Shown here piece after piece: positions 35,427 to 43,729 of a stretch of DNA of 64,000 nt; the first letter of the stretch is position 1, and every line of letters starts with the position of its first letter. Under the pieces are notes generated by a model, which had not been told where the DNA came from, did not search any database, and saw only the letters and a program-made list of their open reading frames with translations. Both the position numbers and the translations under genes were made by a program. Source of the DNA: Paracoccus salipaludis (lineage in GTDB: Bacteria; Pseudomonadota; Alphaproteobacteria; Rhodobacterales; Rhodobacteraceae). The stretch lies in the NCBI RefSeq assembly GCF_002287065.1, contig NZ_NSJZ01000004.1, positions 215,947-279,946 on the forward strand, in the 5' to 3' direction.

Positions 35427-36101
35427 ATGAGGGCAAGAAGTATGGCCGGACCCGAGCCGCAGACGCAGACGCAGAGCGATGCCGCAGCCCACCTGGGGGA
35501 ATTGAGCCGCCGTCTTGGCAACAGCTATGCCATGCTGCGCTCGATCATCCGCCGCTCGGCCGAAAGCGCGACCAGCGTCGAAAGCTTTGCCTGGCATCTC
35601 GAAGGCCGCCTTGACGTCATCGGTCGGATCATGCTGGCCGCGATGCGCGGACCGGACGTATCGTTCGATCTGTGCCGACTGATCGAGACCGAGTTGAGCG
35701 ATCAGCACGCAGGCGGCGGGGGCGACACCTGGTCGCTGAATGGCCCGCCTGTGACCATGAACTCCGCTGGCGCCGAGGTGCTGGGGCTGCTGTTCTATGA
35801 ACTGGTCACCAACTCGATCGAGCATGGCATCCTCGGCGCCGAAGACGTTGGAGAGTTGCAGGTGACCTGGCGGGTCGAACAGGGTGCGGACGGCGAGTTG
35901 CTCCACCTCGACTGGATCGAACGCGGGGCGCCGGCAACGTCGGCCCGGGAGGGTTTCGGAAGCATGGTCCTGGAAGGGATGCTGCGTTACCAGCTCGACG
36001 CCGAGGCCACGCGTGAGTTCGGCCCGGAAGGCGTGCGGATTTCCCTCTCGGTTCCGATGCGCAGCCTTGTGCAGGACGATGCCGGACCGGCCCTCGCCTG
36101 A
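35427..36101 (+). CDS. HWE-like histidine-kinase ATPase lacking the phospho-acceptor histidine
   Basis: A 224-residue soluble protein built like the kinase core of an HWE sensor kinase, without any sensor domain. The dimerisation helix reads GELSRRLGNSYAMLRSI where the family has ELxHRxxN, so the acceptor histidine is replaced by arginine. The ATP-binding boxes look usable: YELVTNSIEHGIL (N box) and GFGSMVLEGMLRYQL (G box). It therefore cannot autophosphorylate in the usual way. It could be a phosphotransfer or regulatory ATPase or a decayed kinase. An ATG at 35442 is an alternative start. It lies between the divergent response regulator and the Crp/Fnr gene. Confidence 0.8.
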   Translation: MRARSMAGPEPQTQTQSDAAAHLGELSRRLGNSYAMLRSIIRRSAESATSVESFAWHLEGRLDVIGRIMLAAMRGPDVSFDLCRLIETELSDQHAGGGGDTWSLNGPPVTMNSAGAEVLGLLFYELVTNSIEHGILGAEDVGELQVTWRVEQGADGELLHLDWIERGAPATSAREGFGSMVLEGMLRYQLDAEATREFGPEGVRISLSVPMRSLVQDDAGPALA

Positions 36102-36206
36102 GCGTGGCGGGCCGCCGCCCGGAACCAGTCGGGGAACGCGGTATTTTCAGGAAACGCCGCATGGACGGGGAAACCGGTCGCACATCGCCCGGTCAAGAGG
36201 CTGACC

Positions 36207-36983
36207 ATGACAGGGATGACACTCGCGCAGGCCTGGCCCACCCTGTTCACCCCGCAAGACGCGCAGCTTCTGTCTGGCAAGCAGGACCTGGTTGTGCCGT
36301 TCCGGCCGCGCGAGCAGATCCTGCGCTCGGGAAAGGTTGCAGACCGACTGCTCTTCATCTCGCGGGGTTTCGTGGGAAACTATCGGGTCGACCGGTTCGG
36401 ACGCCGGCAGTTCCTGGCAATCCAGGTGCCGGGCGACTTTGTCGATCTGCCCGGCTTCCTTCTGGGCCACCGCGACATGGACGCCGAAGCTCTGGGTCCG
36501 GTCGAGTTGTGCGCCCTGTCGCCGGAACACCTGCAATCGCTGGAAGCCGAGGCACCCGCAGTCGATCGGAAGCTTTGGCGCATCTCCATGATCGACGCCG
36601 CGAGCGGTTGGCACTGGATCTTCCGCCTCGGCCGCCTGGGCGGCCGCGCCCGGGTGGCCAGTTTCTTCTGCGATATGCTGGTGCGGCTCTACGCGCGGGG
36701 ACTCTGCACCTTCGACGGGTTCGACCTGCCCCTGACCCAGACGGACCTGGCCGAGGTGAGCGGAATGACCCCGGTACATGTCAGTCGCATGTTGTCAGAG
36801 TTGCGCGAGGAAGGCATCTGCGCCTTCGCGCAGGGCGCCGTGCAGATACTGAACCTGCCCGCACTGTTCCAAACGGGTCAGTATCGCTGGGATCATCTTT
36901 ATCTCGGCGACGATCTGGACCGGGAGATCGCCGACAAGGCAGGCATGCGCGCCACCCCGAAACGCACGCATGTGGCGCTGTAG
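36207..36983 (+). CDS. Crp/Fnr family transcriptional regulator
   Basis: A 258-residue regulator with an N-terminal cyclic-nucleotide-binding-like beta-barrel (residues 25-125) and a C-terminal helix-turn-helix (LTQTDLAEVSGMTPVHVSRML, about 175-195). The N-terminal cysteines that bind the iron-sulfur cluster of FNR are absent, so it is not an oxygen-sensing FnrP type. The cAMP-contact residues of CRP are not evident either. Regulators of this subtype often accompany HWE kinase/receiver pairs, as here. Its targets are unknown; no matching operator could be identified by eye. Confidence 0.88.
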   Translation: MTGMTLAQAWPTLFTPQDAQLLSGKQDLVVPFRPREQILRSGKVADRLLFISRGFVGNYRVDRFGRRQFLAIQVPGDFVDLPGFLLGHRDMDAEALGPVELCALSPEHLQSLEAEAPAVDRKLWRISMIDAASGWHWIFRLGRLGGRARVASFFCDMLVRLYARGLCTFDGFDLPLTQTDLAEVSGMTPVHVSRMLSELREEGICAFAQGAVQILNLPALFQTGQYRWDHLYLGDDLDREIADKAGMRATPKRTHVAL

Positions 36984-36999
36984 ACCGACCCGGCTGAAC

Positions 37000-37278
37000 T
37001 GCCCGTGCCTCGGCGGAACATTCCGGGCGCCGGCGCAGGTCACAGGGGACGCCGCGCTTGCGAAGCTTTCGCGAGAGCCACGGCGTCGCTGCGCCTGTCT
37101 CGATGGCGACGCTGGTGCAGCCCGGTCCTTGGCGCGACAGGACATCGGCGAATGCGTCCGGGTCCGAAGTCATGGACGCGTCGAACACCCGTGCGCCGGC
37201 ATCGTTCAGAACACGGACATGAGCCTCGGCGAGAGACACATCGAGGCCCACGAACAGGCCAGGGGTATGCCCGGCCAT
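37000..37278 (-). pseudogene. IS110-family transposase fragment
   Basis: The reading from ATG 37278 gives FVGLDVSLAEAHVRVLNDAG and SVAIETGAATPWLSRKLRK, the start of the DEDD domain of an IS110-type transposase with its first aspartate and glutamate. After about residue 72 (near 37065) the sequence loses similarity, and the rest of the roughly 300-400-residue enzyme is missing. The piece is squeezed between the Crp/Fnr gene and rplT. A GGAGAGG ribosome site still precedes the start. The 460 bases from 36984 to 37446 hold only this remnant and the rplT terminator. Confidence 0.75.
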
Positions 37279-37397
37279 CTTGCCCCTCTCCTTGGTGCGG
37301 CAGGTCCATGGCACCGACGATTGGGCCAGAGCGCAGGACCGCAGCTGGTAGGGCGTAGTACGGACCGAAAGATCCGGCGCCGAGGCCCGAAACGCAA

Positions 37398-37421
37398 GAA
37401 CCCGCGCCGAGGCGCGGGTTC
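37398..37421 (-). terminator. rho-independent terminator of rpmI-rplT
   Basis: GAACCCGCGC (37398-37407) and GCGCGGGTTC (37412-37421) form a perfect 10-bp stem with a four-base loop, 26 bases past the rplT stop. On the minus strand the stem is followed by TTGCGTTTC, a loose T-rich tail. This is the expected end of the ribosomal protein operon. Confidence 0.75.
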
Positions 37422-37446
37422 CCTGCAATTCATCCTGTGGGAAGGA

Positions 37447-37830
37447 TCAGGCCGCGACGGCGACCGGGGTGCCGGCGGCGGCCTTTGCCTGGGCCACGAT
37501 GGCGTTGAACGCCTCGGGCTCGTGCACGGCCAGATCGGCCAGGACCTTGCGGTCCACCTCGATCCCCGCCTTCGACAGCGCGGCGATGAAGCGCGAATAG
37601 GTCATCTCGGCATCGACCGCGCGGACGGCGGCGTTGATGCGCGCGATCCACAGCGCGCGGAAGTTCCGCTTGCGGACCTTGCGGTCGCGGGTGGCGTACT
37701 GCTGCGCCTTGTCCACGGCCTGGGTGGCGGTGCGGAAGTTGCGCGAACGGTTGCCGTAATAGCCCTTGGCGGCGTCAAGGACCTTCTTGTGGCGGGCGTG
37801 GGTGACCTTGCCGGATTTAACGCGGGACAT
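37447..37830 (-). CDS. rplT: 50S ribosomal protein L20
   Basis: A 127-residue L20, a large-subunit assembly protein that binds 23S rRNA. The basic N-terminal arm ([19 protein letters not shown]) and the [13 protein letters not shown] segment are typical. The C-terminus carries a short alanine/valine-rich tail. It follows rpmI after 13 bases on the same strand. infC, often the first gene of this operon in other bacteria, is not adjacent here. Confidence 0.98.
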   Translation of the reverse strand: MSRVKSGKVTHARHKKVLDAAKGYYGNRSRNFRTATQAVDKAQQYATRDRKVRKRNFRALWIARINAAVRAVDAEMTYSRFIAALSKAGIEVDRKVLADLAVHEPEAFNAIVAQAKAAAGTPVAVAA

Positions 37831-37843
37831 GGTTCAGATCCTC

Positions 37844-38044
37844 TCAGCGGTCGTAGGGCATGTATTTCTTGACGATCTTCGCGTCCTGGTCGGACAGGAT
37901 CATGGTCCCCGTCACGTCCCGGATGAACTTCGTCGAGCGCTTGATCATGCCATGGCGCTTGCCCGCGGGGCCCGCCTTGACGCGGCCGCTTGCCGTCATC
38001 GAGAACCGCTTCTTCGCGGCCGACTTGGTCTTCATCTTCGGCAT
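37844..38044 (-). CDS. rpmI: 50S ribosomal protein L35
   Basis: A 66-residue L35, recognised from [20 protein letters not shown] and the [12 protein letters not shown] segment. It is the promoter-proximal gene of the rpmI-rplT pair. The 118 bases between it and the small membrane-protein gene should hold the promoter and any leader control. An AAGGAG-like stretch precedes the ATG on the minus strand. I see no clear L20-type autoregulatory structure by eye. Confidence 0.98.
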   Translation of the reverse strand: MPKMKTKSAAKKRFSMTASGRVKAGPAGKRHGMIKRSTKFIRDVTGTMILSDQDAKIVKKYMPYDR

Positions 38045-38162
38045 TTTCGTCTCCTTGTCAGAGTGAACGCGCGACTCGGCAATGCCATGGGGCCGGCCAC
38101 GCGGAGATTGGAAGCGCGCCTGATAACGGCGCGCAGGCAGAATGGCAAGGGAAAGTTGCCGC

Positions 38163-38387
38163 TTACAGCCGGATCTGGCCCGCCAGAAGACGCTGCCACG
38201 CCAGTCCCAGATCCTGCACCCGGAAAGGCGTCGGGTCCATCCAGGCGCCAAGGAACAGGGCCGCCACGCCGACAACGAAGGCAATGGCCGCACCCCGCGG
38301 CGGCTCGATCCGGGCCAGCGCGGCGATCGCCAGGATGACCGACACCGCCATCAGCGCGGTGCCCAGAAGGATAAGTACGTCGGACAT
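38163..38387 (-). CDS. small two-helix membrane protein downstream of pyk
   Basis: A 74-residue protein with two hydrophobic helices (about residues 4-24 and 32-49: [20 protein letters not shown] and [17 protein letters not shown]). The function is unknown. It follows pyruvate kinase after 35 bases on the same strand, as often seen in Rhodobacterales, so it is probably cotranscribed. The ATG at 38387 is the only start that gives a membrane protein of this shape; the longer open frame is the shadow of pyk. Confidence 0.8.
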   Translation of the reverse strand: MSDVLILLGTALMAVSVILAIAALARIEPPRGAAIAFVVGVAALFLGAWMDPTPFRVQDLGLAWQRLLAGQIRL

Positions 38388-38422
38388 TGCTTCGAACTCG
38401 TGTGGGAAGGCGGACCGCCCCG

Positions 38423-39871
38423 TCATTCGGGGTCGGTGCTGGATAGCAACAGCTCGTCGCAGGATGCAACGCGAAGAATGTTGGTGGACCCGGCCGTGTT
38501 GAAGGGCACCCCCGCAATCACGATGACCTTGCGCGTGCGGTCCGCGAAGTCGAATTCCTGCGCCGCGTTCACGGCGTTCAGCACCGCCTGCTTGAAGCGC
38601 TCCAGGATCGGCGTGCCCACGCAATGGGCCCCCCAGACCAGCGCCATGCGCCGCAGGACATGGGGTTCCGAGCTCATGGCGATGATCGGGACCTTGGGGC
38701 GTTCCCGCGCGACCAGCCGCACGGTGGTCGAGGACTGGGTATAGGCGCAGATGGCGGCGATGTCGGTCGTTTCGGCGATCTCGCGCGCGGCGACGGCCAT
38801 GGAATCGGCCACGCTGGTGCGGTTGTCGGTGCCGCGCGAGCCGTCGATGATGATGCGGTAGGTCGGGTCGCTCTCGACCGAGCGGGCCACGCTGTCCATC
38901 GTGGTCACCGCCTCGACCGGATATCGGCCCGCCGCCGATTCGGCCGACAGCATGACGGCGTCCGCGCCCTCGTAGATGGCGGTCGCGACGTCGCTGACCT
39001 CGGCCCGCGTGGGCATGGGGCTTTCGATCATCGATTCCAGCATCTGCGTCGCCACGATCACGGGCTTGGCCGCCTGCCGGCAGGCGCGGACCAGGCGCTT
39101 CTGGATCGGCGGCACCGAATGGACCGGCAGTTCCACCCCCAGGTCGCCGCGGGCCACCATGATCCCGTCCGAGACCTTGAGGATCTCGGCAAAGCATTCG
39201 ACGGCGGCGGGCTTCTCGATCTTGGACAGGATGGCGGCGCGGCCGCGGGCCAGCCCGCGCGCCTCGGTCACGTCCTCGGGACGCTGGACGAAGGACAGGG
39301 CCAGCCAGTCCACCCCCAGCCCGCAGGCGAATTCCAGATCGGCGCGGTCCTTGTCGGACAGGGCCTTCAGCGGCAGCACCGTGTCGGGGACATTGACGCC
39401 CTTGCGGTTCGAGATCGTGTCGCCCGCCGTCACCACGCAGTCGGCGAAATCGGGTCCGCAGTGTTCGACGCGCAGACGGATCTTGCCGTCGTTCACCAGC
39501 AACCGCGAACCGACCTTCAGCGCCGCGAAGATCTCGGGATGCGGCAGTTGCACCCGCCGTCCGTCGCCCGGCGCGGGGTCGAGATCGAAGCGGAAGCGGT
39601 CGCCTTCCTCGAGATCGTGCGCGCCGCTGGCGAAGACGCCCACCCGCAGTTTGGGTCCCTGCAGGTCGGCCAGCACCGCGATGGGGCGGCCCATCTCGGC
39701 CTCGACCGCCCGGATGGCGTCATACCGGGCCTTCTGCTCGGCATGGTCGCCATGGCTCATGTTCAGGCGGAAGACGTCGGCGCCCGCCTCGAACAGCGCG
39801 CGGATGGTTGCCAGATCGCTGGACGACGGGCCCAGGGTCGCCACGATCTTCACGTTGCGGTGTCGTCTCAT
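38423..39871 (-). CDS. pyk: pyruvate kinase
   Basis: A 482-residue glycolytic enzyme converting phosphoenolpyruvate and ADP to pyruvate and ATP. Recognisable are RHRNVKIVATLGPSS at the start, FRLNMSHGDHAEQ, the B-domain region, GVNVPDTVLPL, the active-site lysine segment AILSKIEKPAAVECF, the VARGDLGVELP metal site and VIVATQMLESM. The length is normal. The start at 39871 lies 121 bases from the divergent N-formylglutamate amidohydrolase gene. A small membrane-protein gene follows. Confidence 0.97.
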   Translation of the reverse strand: MRRHRNVKIVATLGPSSSDLATIRALFEAGADVFRLNMSHGDHAEQKARYDAIRAVEAEMGRPIAVLADLQGPKLRVGVFASGAHDLEEGDRFRFDLDPAPGDGRRVQLPHPEIFAALKVGSRLLVNDGKIRLRVEHCGPDFADCVVTAGDTISNRKGVNVPDTVLPLKALSDKDRADLEFACGLGVDWLALSFVQRPEDVTEARGLARGRAAILSKIEKPAAVECFAEILKVSDGIMVARGDLGVELPVHSVPPIQKRLVRACRQAAKPVIVATQMLESMIESPMPTRAEVSDVATAIYEGADAVMLSAESAAGRYPVEAVTTMDSVARSVESDPTYRIIIDGSRGTDNRTSVADSMAVAAREIAETTDIAAICAYTQSSTTVRLVARERPKVPIIAMSSEPHVLRRMALVWGAHCVGTPILERFKQAVLNAVNAAQEFDFADRTRKVIVIAGVPFNTAGSTNILRVASCDELLLSSTDPE

Positions 39872-39992
39872 CTGCCGGTCCCTTCCCGTCCTCGCGGCGG
39901 CCCGCCCGCCATGTTTGCGCTATCGTCTACCTTCCGGGGGCCCCGCGGGCAACTGGCGTGACCGCCCGGCGGGACTTATATCCCGCAGGATC

Positions 39993-40757
39993 ATGAACGC
40001 GCATGACACCGATCAGATCGACACCCCGCCCTTCACCATCGAGGGAGAAGACCGCCCCTCGCGCTGGCTCGTCACCTGCGACCATGCCACCAACCGCGTG
40101 CCGCCATGGGTCAATGGCGGCGACCTCGGGATTGCGGCGCCCGACATGGCGCGCCACATCGCCTATGACGTGGGCGCGGCGGGCTTGGCGTCTGCACTGG
40201 CGCGCAGGCTGGATGCGCCGGTGATCAGGTCGGATTTCTCGCGCCTCGTGATCGACCCGAACCGGGGCGAGGACGATCCGACGCTGCTGATGCGCCTTTA
40301 CGACGGCACGGTGATCCCGGCGAACCGCCGCGCGGATGGGGCGGAACGGGAACGGCGGCTCGACCGGCTTTACCGCCCTTATCACCGGGAACTGGCGCGC
40401 CTGGCCGCCGCCCATCCCGCACGGGCGATCTGCGCGGTCCACAGCTTCACCCCGCAGCTCAAGGGCCGCCCGCTCCGGCCCTGGCTGGTCGGCATCCTGT
40501 ATTCCCACCGGGACGAGCGCCTCGGCCCCGCGATGGTCCAGGCCTGCCGCGCACGGGGCTGGATCACCGGCGACAATGAGCCCTACAGCGGTCATCTGGA
40601 CGGCGATTCCATCGACACCCACGCGCTGGCGCATGGCCGTCCGAACCTTCTCATCGAGGTCAGGAACGACCTGATCCGCGACGCCGGCGGGCAGGAACTC
40701 TGGGCGGCCAGACTGGCTCCCGTGCTCGAATCCGTGTTGACCGACAGCGGGGCGTAA
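39993..40757 (+). CDS. N-formylglutamate amidohydrolase family protein
   Basis: A 254-residue protein of the HutG-like N-formylglutamate amidohydrolase family. Visible are the LVTCDHATNRVPP segment, DVGAAGLASALARRLDAPVI, SDFSRLVIDPNR, CAVHSFTP and the C-terminal LLIEVRNDLI. The family hydrolyses N-formylglutamate in histidine degradation, but no hut genes are nearby, so the real substrate may differ. The ATG at 39993 is chosen from the conserved start. It is divergent from pyk and convergent with priA, with a hairpin after its stop. Confidence 0.9.
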   Translation: MNAHDTDQIDTPPFTIEGEDRPSRWLVTCDHATNRVPPWVNGGDLGIAAPDMARHIAYDVGAAGLASALARRLDAPVIRSDFSRLVIDPNRGEDDPTLLMRLYDGTVIPANRRADGAERERRLDRLYRPYHRELARLAAAHPARAICAVHSFTPQLKGRPLRPWLVGILYSHRDERLGPAMVQACRARGWITGDNEPYSGHLDGDSIDTHALAHGRPNLLIEVRNDLIRDAGGQELWAARLAPVLESVLTDSGA

Positions 40758-40779
40758 GGCGGTTTCCGCCCCCCACCCC

Positions 40780-40818
40780 GGATCAGGAAGACCCCGGCAG
40801 GCATCTTCTTCCTGATCC
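40780..40818. terminator. 12-bp hairpin between convergent genes, part of a dispersed repeat
   Basis: GGATCAGGAAGA (40780-40791) and TCTTCCTGATCC (40807-40818) are perfect inverted arms around a 15-base loop, in the 126 bases between the amidohydrolase and priA. The right arm continues into CAAATACCC, giving a CTTCTTCCTGATCCAAATACCC core that recurs almost unchanged inside tilS (59353-59374). A bidirectional terminator role is inferred from its position. Confidence 0.6.
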
Positions 40819-40883
40819 AAATACCCGATCCGGCAGCGCCACCCTGCACAGCGTTGCCCGGCCGGGAACCGCGCTTTCCAGCC

Positions 40884-43079
40884 TCACAGGAAGCTCTGCG
40901 GGTCGATGTCCACCGCAAGCCGCAGGTTCGTGGGCGCCTTGGGCGCTTTCGCCAGCCATGCGGCGATGGCCGATTGCAGGGGCGCCTGGCGTGGCGCGCG
41001 GACCAGCATCCGAACGCGATAGCGCGCACGGACCCGGGCGATGGGGGCGGGGGCGGGACCGAACAGCTCGGCCCCGATCTCGTCCAGGGGACCGGCGCGG
41101 CGGGCGAGTTCCTGCGCATAGGCCTCGACCACCGGCTGGTCGGGATGGGACAGGATGATGCCGGCCAGGCGCGAGAAGGGCGGCATCCGGGCGGCGTGGC
41201 GGGATTCGGCCTCGGCGTTCCAGAAGGCTTCGTCGTCGCCCGACAGGATCGCGCGGATCACCGGATGCTCGGGCTGGTGCGTCTGCAGCAGCGCCACGCC
41301 GGGGCGGTCGCCCGCCTGCCGCCCTGCCCGCCCCGCGACCTGCCGCATCAGCTGGAAGGACCGCTCCGCCGCCCGCAGGTCCGCCCCCTGCAGTCCGAGG
41401 TCCGCGTCGATCACCCCCACCAAGGTCAGCGCCGGGAAGTTGTGCCCCTTGGCGACGATCTGGGTGCCGATGATGATGTCGGCGTCCCCGGCCGCGATGT
41501 TGGCGATCGTTTCCTTCAGCGCCCGCGCCGAGGTGTAAAGGTCCGAGGACAGCACCACCGCCCGCTTGCCCGGAAAGCGCTCGGCCACCTCCTCGCCCAG
41601 CCGTTCGACCCCGGGGCCGATGGCGGCGAGCTTCCCCTCGACGCCGCAGGCGGGGCAGGCGACGGGGATCGGCTTCGACGCGCCGCACTGGTGGCAGATC
41701 AGCCGCCGCTGAAAGCGATGCTCGACCATCCGCGCGTCGCAGTCGTCGCAGCCGATCTGATGCCCGCAGGCGCGGCAGGTCGTCACCGGCGCATAGCCCC
41801 GGCGGTTGAGGAACAGCAGCGACTGCTCGCCGCGCTCCAGCCGCTCCTCGACCGCCCGGCCAAGGGTGGGCGAGATCCAGCGCCCCGAGGGCATCTCCTC
41901 CTTCCGCAGGTCGATGGCGGCCATGTCGGGCAGTTCCGCCTCGCCATAGCGGGCGCGCAGGTCCACGCGGCGGTACTTGCCCGTGGCCGCGTTCACCCAG
42001 GTCTCGACTGACGGCGTGGCCGAGGCCAGCACCACCTGCGCGCCCTCGATGCTGGCGCGCAGCACGGCCATGTCGCGGGCGCTGTAATGGACCGTCTCGT
42101 CCTGCTTGTAGGAACTGTCGTGTTCCTCATCGACCACGATCAGGCCCAGGTCGCGGAAGGGCAGGAACAGCGCCGAGCGGGCGCCCACGACCAGCCCGAC
42201 CTCTCCCCTGCCCGCCATGTGCCACAGGCGGCGGCGTTCGGTGCGGGTGATGCCGCTGTGCCACTCGCCGGGGCGGGCGCCGAAGCGGGCCTCGACGCGG
42301 TCGATGAACTCGGCCGACAGCGCGATCTCGGGCAGAAGGACCAGCGCCTGCCGGCCCATGCGCAGGGTCTCGGCCACGGCTTCCAGGTAGACCTCGGTCT
42401 TGCCCGAGCCGGTGACGCCCCGCAGCAGCGTCGTCGCATAGCCGCCGCCGCGCAGGCCCGTCCGCAGCGCCTCGGCCGCCACCGCCTGATCGGGGGCGAG
42501 CGGCTTGCCCGGCAGCGAGGGATCGAGCCGGGGATAAGGCGCATCCTTCGGCGCCTCGGTCTCGACCAGCGTGCCGGTGCCGACCAGCCCCTTGATGACC
42601 GACGTGCCGACGCCCGCCAGTTGCGCGAGTTCCGAGGGCGCGAAGCCCGCGCCGCCATGTTCGTCGATGACCCACAGGACGGCGGCCCGCGCCTCGGTCA
42701 TTCGGTCGGGCGCGGGCCCCACGCGATGGACGACGCGGCGGGCGGCAGGCGGCTGGTCCAGGTCGGGCGCGCGCAGGGTCATCCGCAGCATCACCGGCAG
42801 GGGCGTCAGGGTATAATCGGCGGCGCGCCCGATGAACTCCAGCATCCCCTCGCCGAAGGGGGCCGCGTCCACCAGCCGGGCCACGGGCCGCAGTTTCGCC
42901 GCATCGAAGTCGCCCGTCCCCTTGCCCCAGACGACGCCCAGCACCCGGCGCGGCCCCAGCGGCACCACGACCAGTTGCCCCAGCAGCACGCCCCCCTCGG
43001 GCGAGAGGTAGTCGAGCAGGCCCACCGGCTCGGTCGTCAGCACCCCGATGCGGGCGCCCTGGGGGAAATGCGTGGTCAT
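40884..43079 (-). CDS. priA: primosomal protein N' (replication restart helicase)
   Basis: A 731-residue superfamily 2 helicase that reloads the replisome at stalled forks. Walker A is RGVTGSGKTEVYLEA, Walker B DEEHDSSYKQ, followed by SATPSVETW. Between the helicase lobes are the paired zinc-binding cysteines (CRACGHQIGCDDC, then CHQCG and CPACG). Motifs V and VI (GTQIVAKGHNFPALTLV, QVAGRAGRQ) follow. All expected parts are present. A 51-residue membrane-protein gene starts beyond its 5' end on the same strand. Confidence 0.96.
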   Translation of the reverse strand: MTTHFPQGARIGVLTTEPVGLLDYLSPEGGVLLGQLVVVPLGPRRVLGVVWGKGTGDFDAAKLRPVARLVDAAPFGEGMLEFIGRAADYTLTPLPVMLRMTLRAPDLDQPPAARRVVHRVGPAPDRMTEARAAVLWVIDEHGGAGFAPSELAQLAGVGTSVIKGLVGTGTLVETEAPKDAPYPRLDPSLPGKPLAPDQAVAAEALRTGLRGGGYATTLLRGVTGSGKTEVYLEAVAETLRMGRQALVLLPEIALSAEFIDRVEARFGARPGEWHSGITRTERRRLWHMAGRGEVGLVVGARSALFLPFRDLGLIVVDEEHDSSYKQDETVHYSARDMAVLRASIEGAQVVLASATPSVETWVNAATGKYRRVDLRARYGEAELPDMAAIDLRKEEMPSGRWISPTLGRAVEERLERGEQSLLFLNRRGYAPVTTCRACGHQIGCDDCDARMVEHRFQRRLICHQCGASKPIPVACPACGVEGKLAAIGPGVERLGEEVAERFPGKRAVVLSSDLYTSARALKETIANIAAGDADIIIGTQIVAKGHNFPALTLVGVIDADLGLQGADLRAAERSFQLMRQVAGRAGRQAGDRPGVALLQTHQPEHPVIRAILSGDDEAFWNAEAESRHAARMPPFSRLAGIILSHPDQPVVEAYAQELARRAGPLDEIGAELFGPAPAPIARVRARYRVRMLVRAPRQAPLQSAIAAWLAKAPKAPTNLRLAVDIDPQSFL

Positions 43080-43160
43080 GAACTCCTGCGGGTGGCGGGG
43101 CGGGACGTCCCCTACCTAATCATGTCGCCGCCTCCTGTCAGGGGCGAGACCCCCGGGGCG

Positions 43161-43316
43161 TCAGATGTCCGACAGGAAGAACCGCTGGAACACGAAGGCG
43201 CAGGCGGCGACGCCGATCACCGCCAGCAGCATCTGCCCGGTGCTGAAGGCCCAGATCGTCAGGGCGAAGACGATCGCGGTCACGGCATAGCGCAGGATCA
43301 GGGGCCAGCCGCTCAT
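43161..43316 (-). CDS. small hydrophobic protein (51 residues)
   Basis: Reading the minus strand from the ATG at 43316 gives a 51-residue protein that is almost entirely hydrophobic. It has two likely membrane helices (LRYAVTAIVFALTIWAF and MLLAVIGVAACAFVF). The ATG overlaps the TGA of the thioesterase gene (ATGA) and the stop TGA is at 43161. The coupled start, membrane character and third-position GC bias support a real gene, though it is shorter than most annotation limits. The function is unknown. Confidence 0.65.
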   Translation of the reverse strand: MSGWPLILRYAVTAIVFALTIWAFSTGQMLLAVIGVAACAFVFQRFFLSDI

Positions 43317-43729
43317 GATTCCACCGGGACCATGGTGCCCAGCAGGGTGGCGACGTGCTTGCGGCCCTTGTCCCCTTCCGCGAACACGTCAGACGCCACC
43401 GCGACGATGCGGCGGCCGGGGCGGATCACCCGCCCCTCGGCCACCATCCGGTCGCCCACGGCGGGCGACAGCAGGTTGATCTTCATCTCGACGGTGACGA
43501 CCTCGGCCCCGTCCGGCAGGACCGACAGCGCCGCATAACCCGCCGCGGAATCGCCGATGGCGAAGGCCAGCGCGGCATGGGCGAAACCCTGCTGCTGCAG
43601 CACGTGCGGCGCGATGGGGGCGGAGATGCGGGTGCGGCCCTCGGCGGCCTCCTCGAGTTCGGCCCCGAGGGTCTGCATCATCGTCTGCCGGGCAAAGCTG
43701 CCCCGCAGGCGCGCTTCAACGTCATTCAT
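43313..43729 (-). CDS. PaaI-family thioesterase
   Basis: A 138-residue hot-dog-fold protein of the PaaI/YbgC-like thioesterase group. The signature region is [27 protein letters not shown], with the catalytic acidic residue replaced or shifted compared with PaaI, followed by [14 protein letters not shown]. The acyl-CoA substrate is not known. The start overlaps the end of ruvB by eight bases (ATGAATGA) and the end overlaps the 51-residue gene. It is thus part of the ruvC-ruvA-htpX-ruvB run on the minus strand. Confidence 0.88.
   Translation of the reverse strand: MNDVEARLRGSFARQTMMQTLGAELEEAAEGRTRISAPIAPHVLQQQGFAHAALAFAIGDSAAGYAALSVLPDGAEVVTVEMKINLLSPAVGDRMVAEGRVIRPGRRIVAVASDVFAEGDKGRKHVATLLGTMVPVES

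Noticed and set aside
37844..38162. A transcription attenuator or L20-binding leader ahead of rpmI.
   Set aside because: I could not find a convincing stem or rRNA-like motif by eye in the 118 bases upstream of the start.
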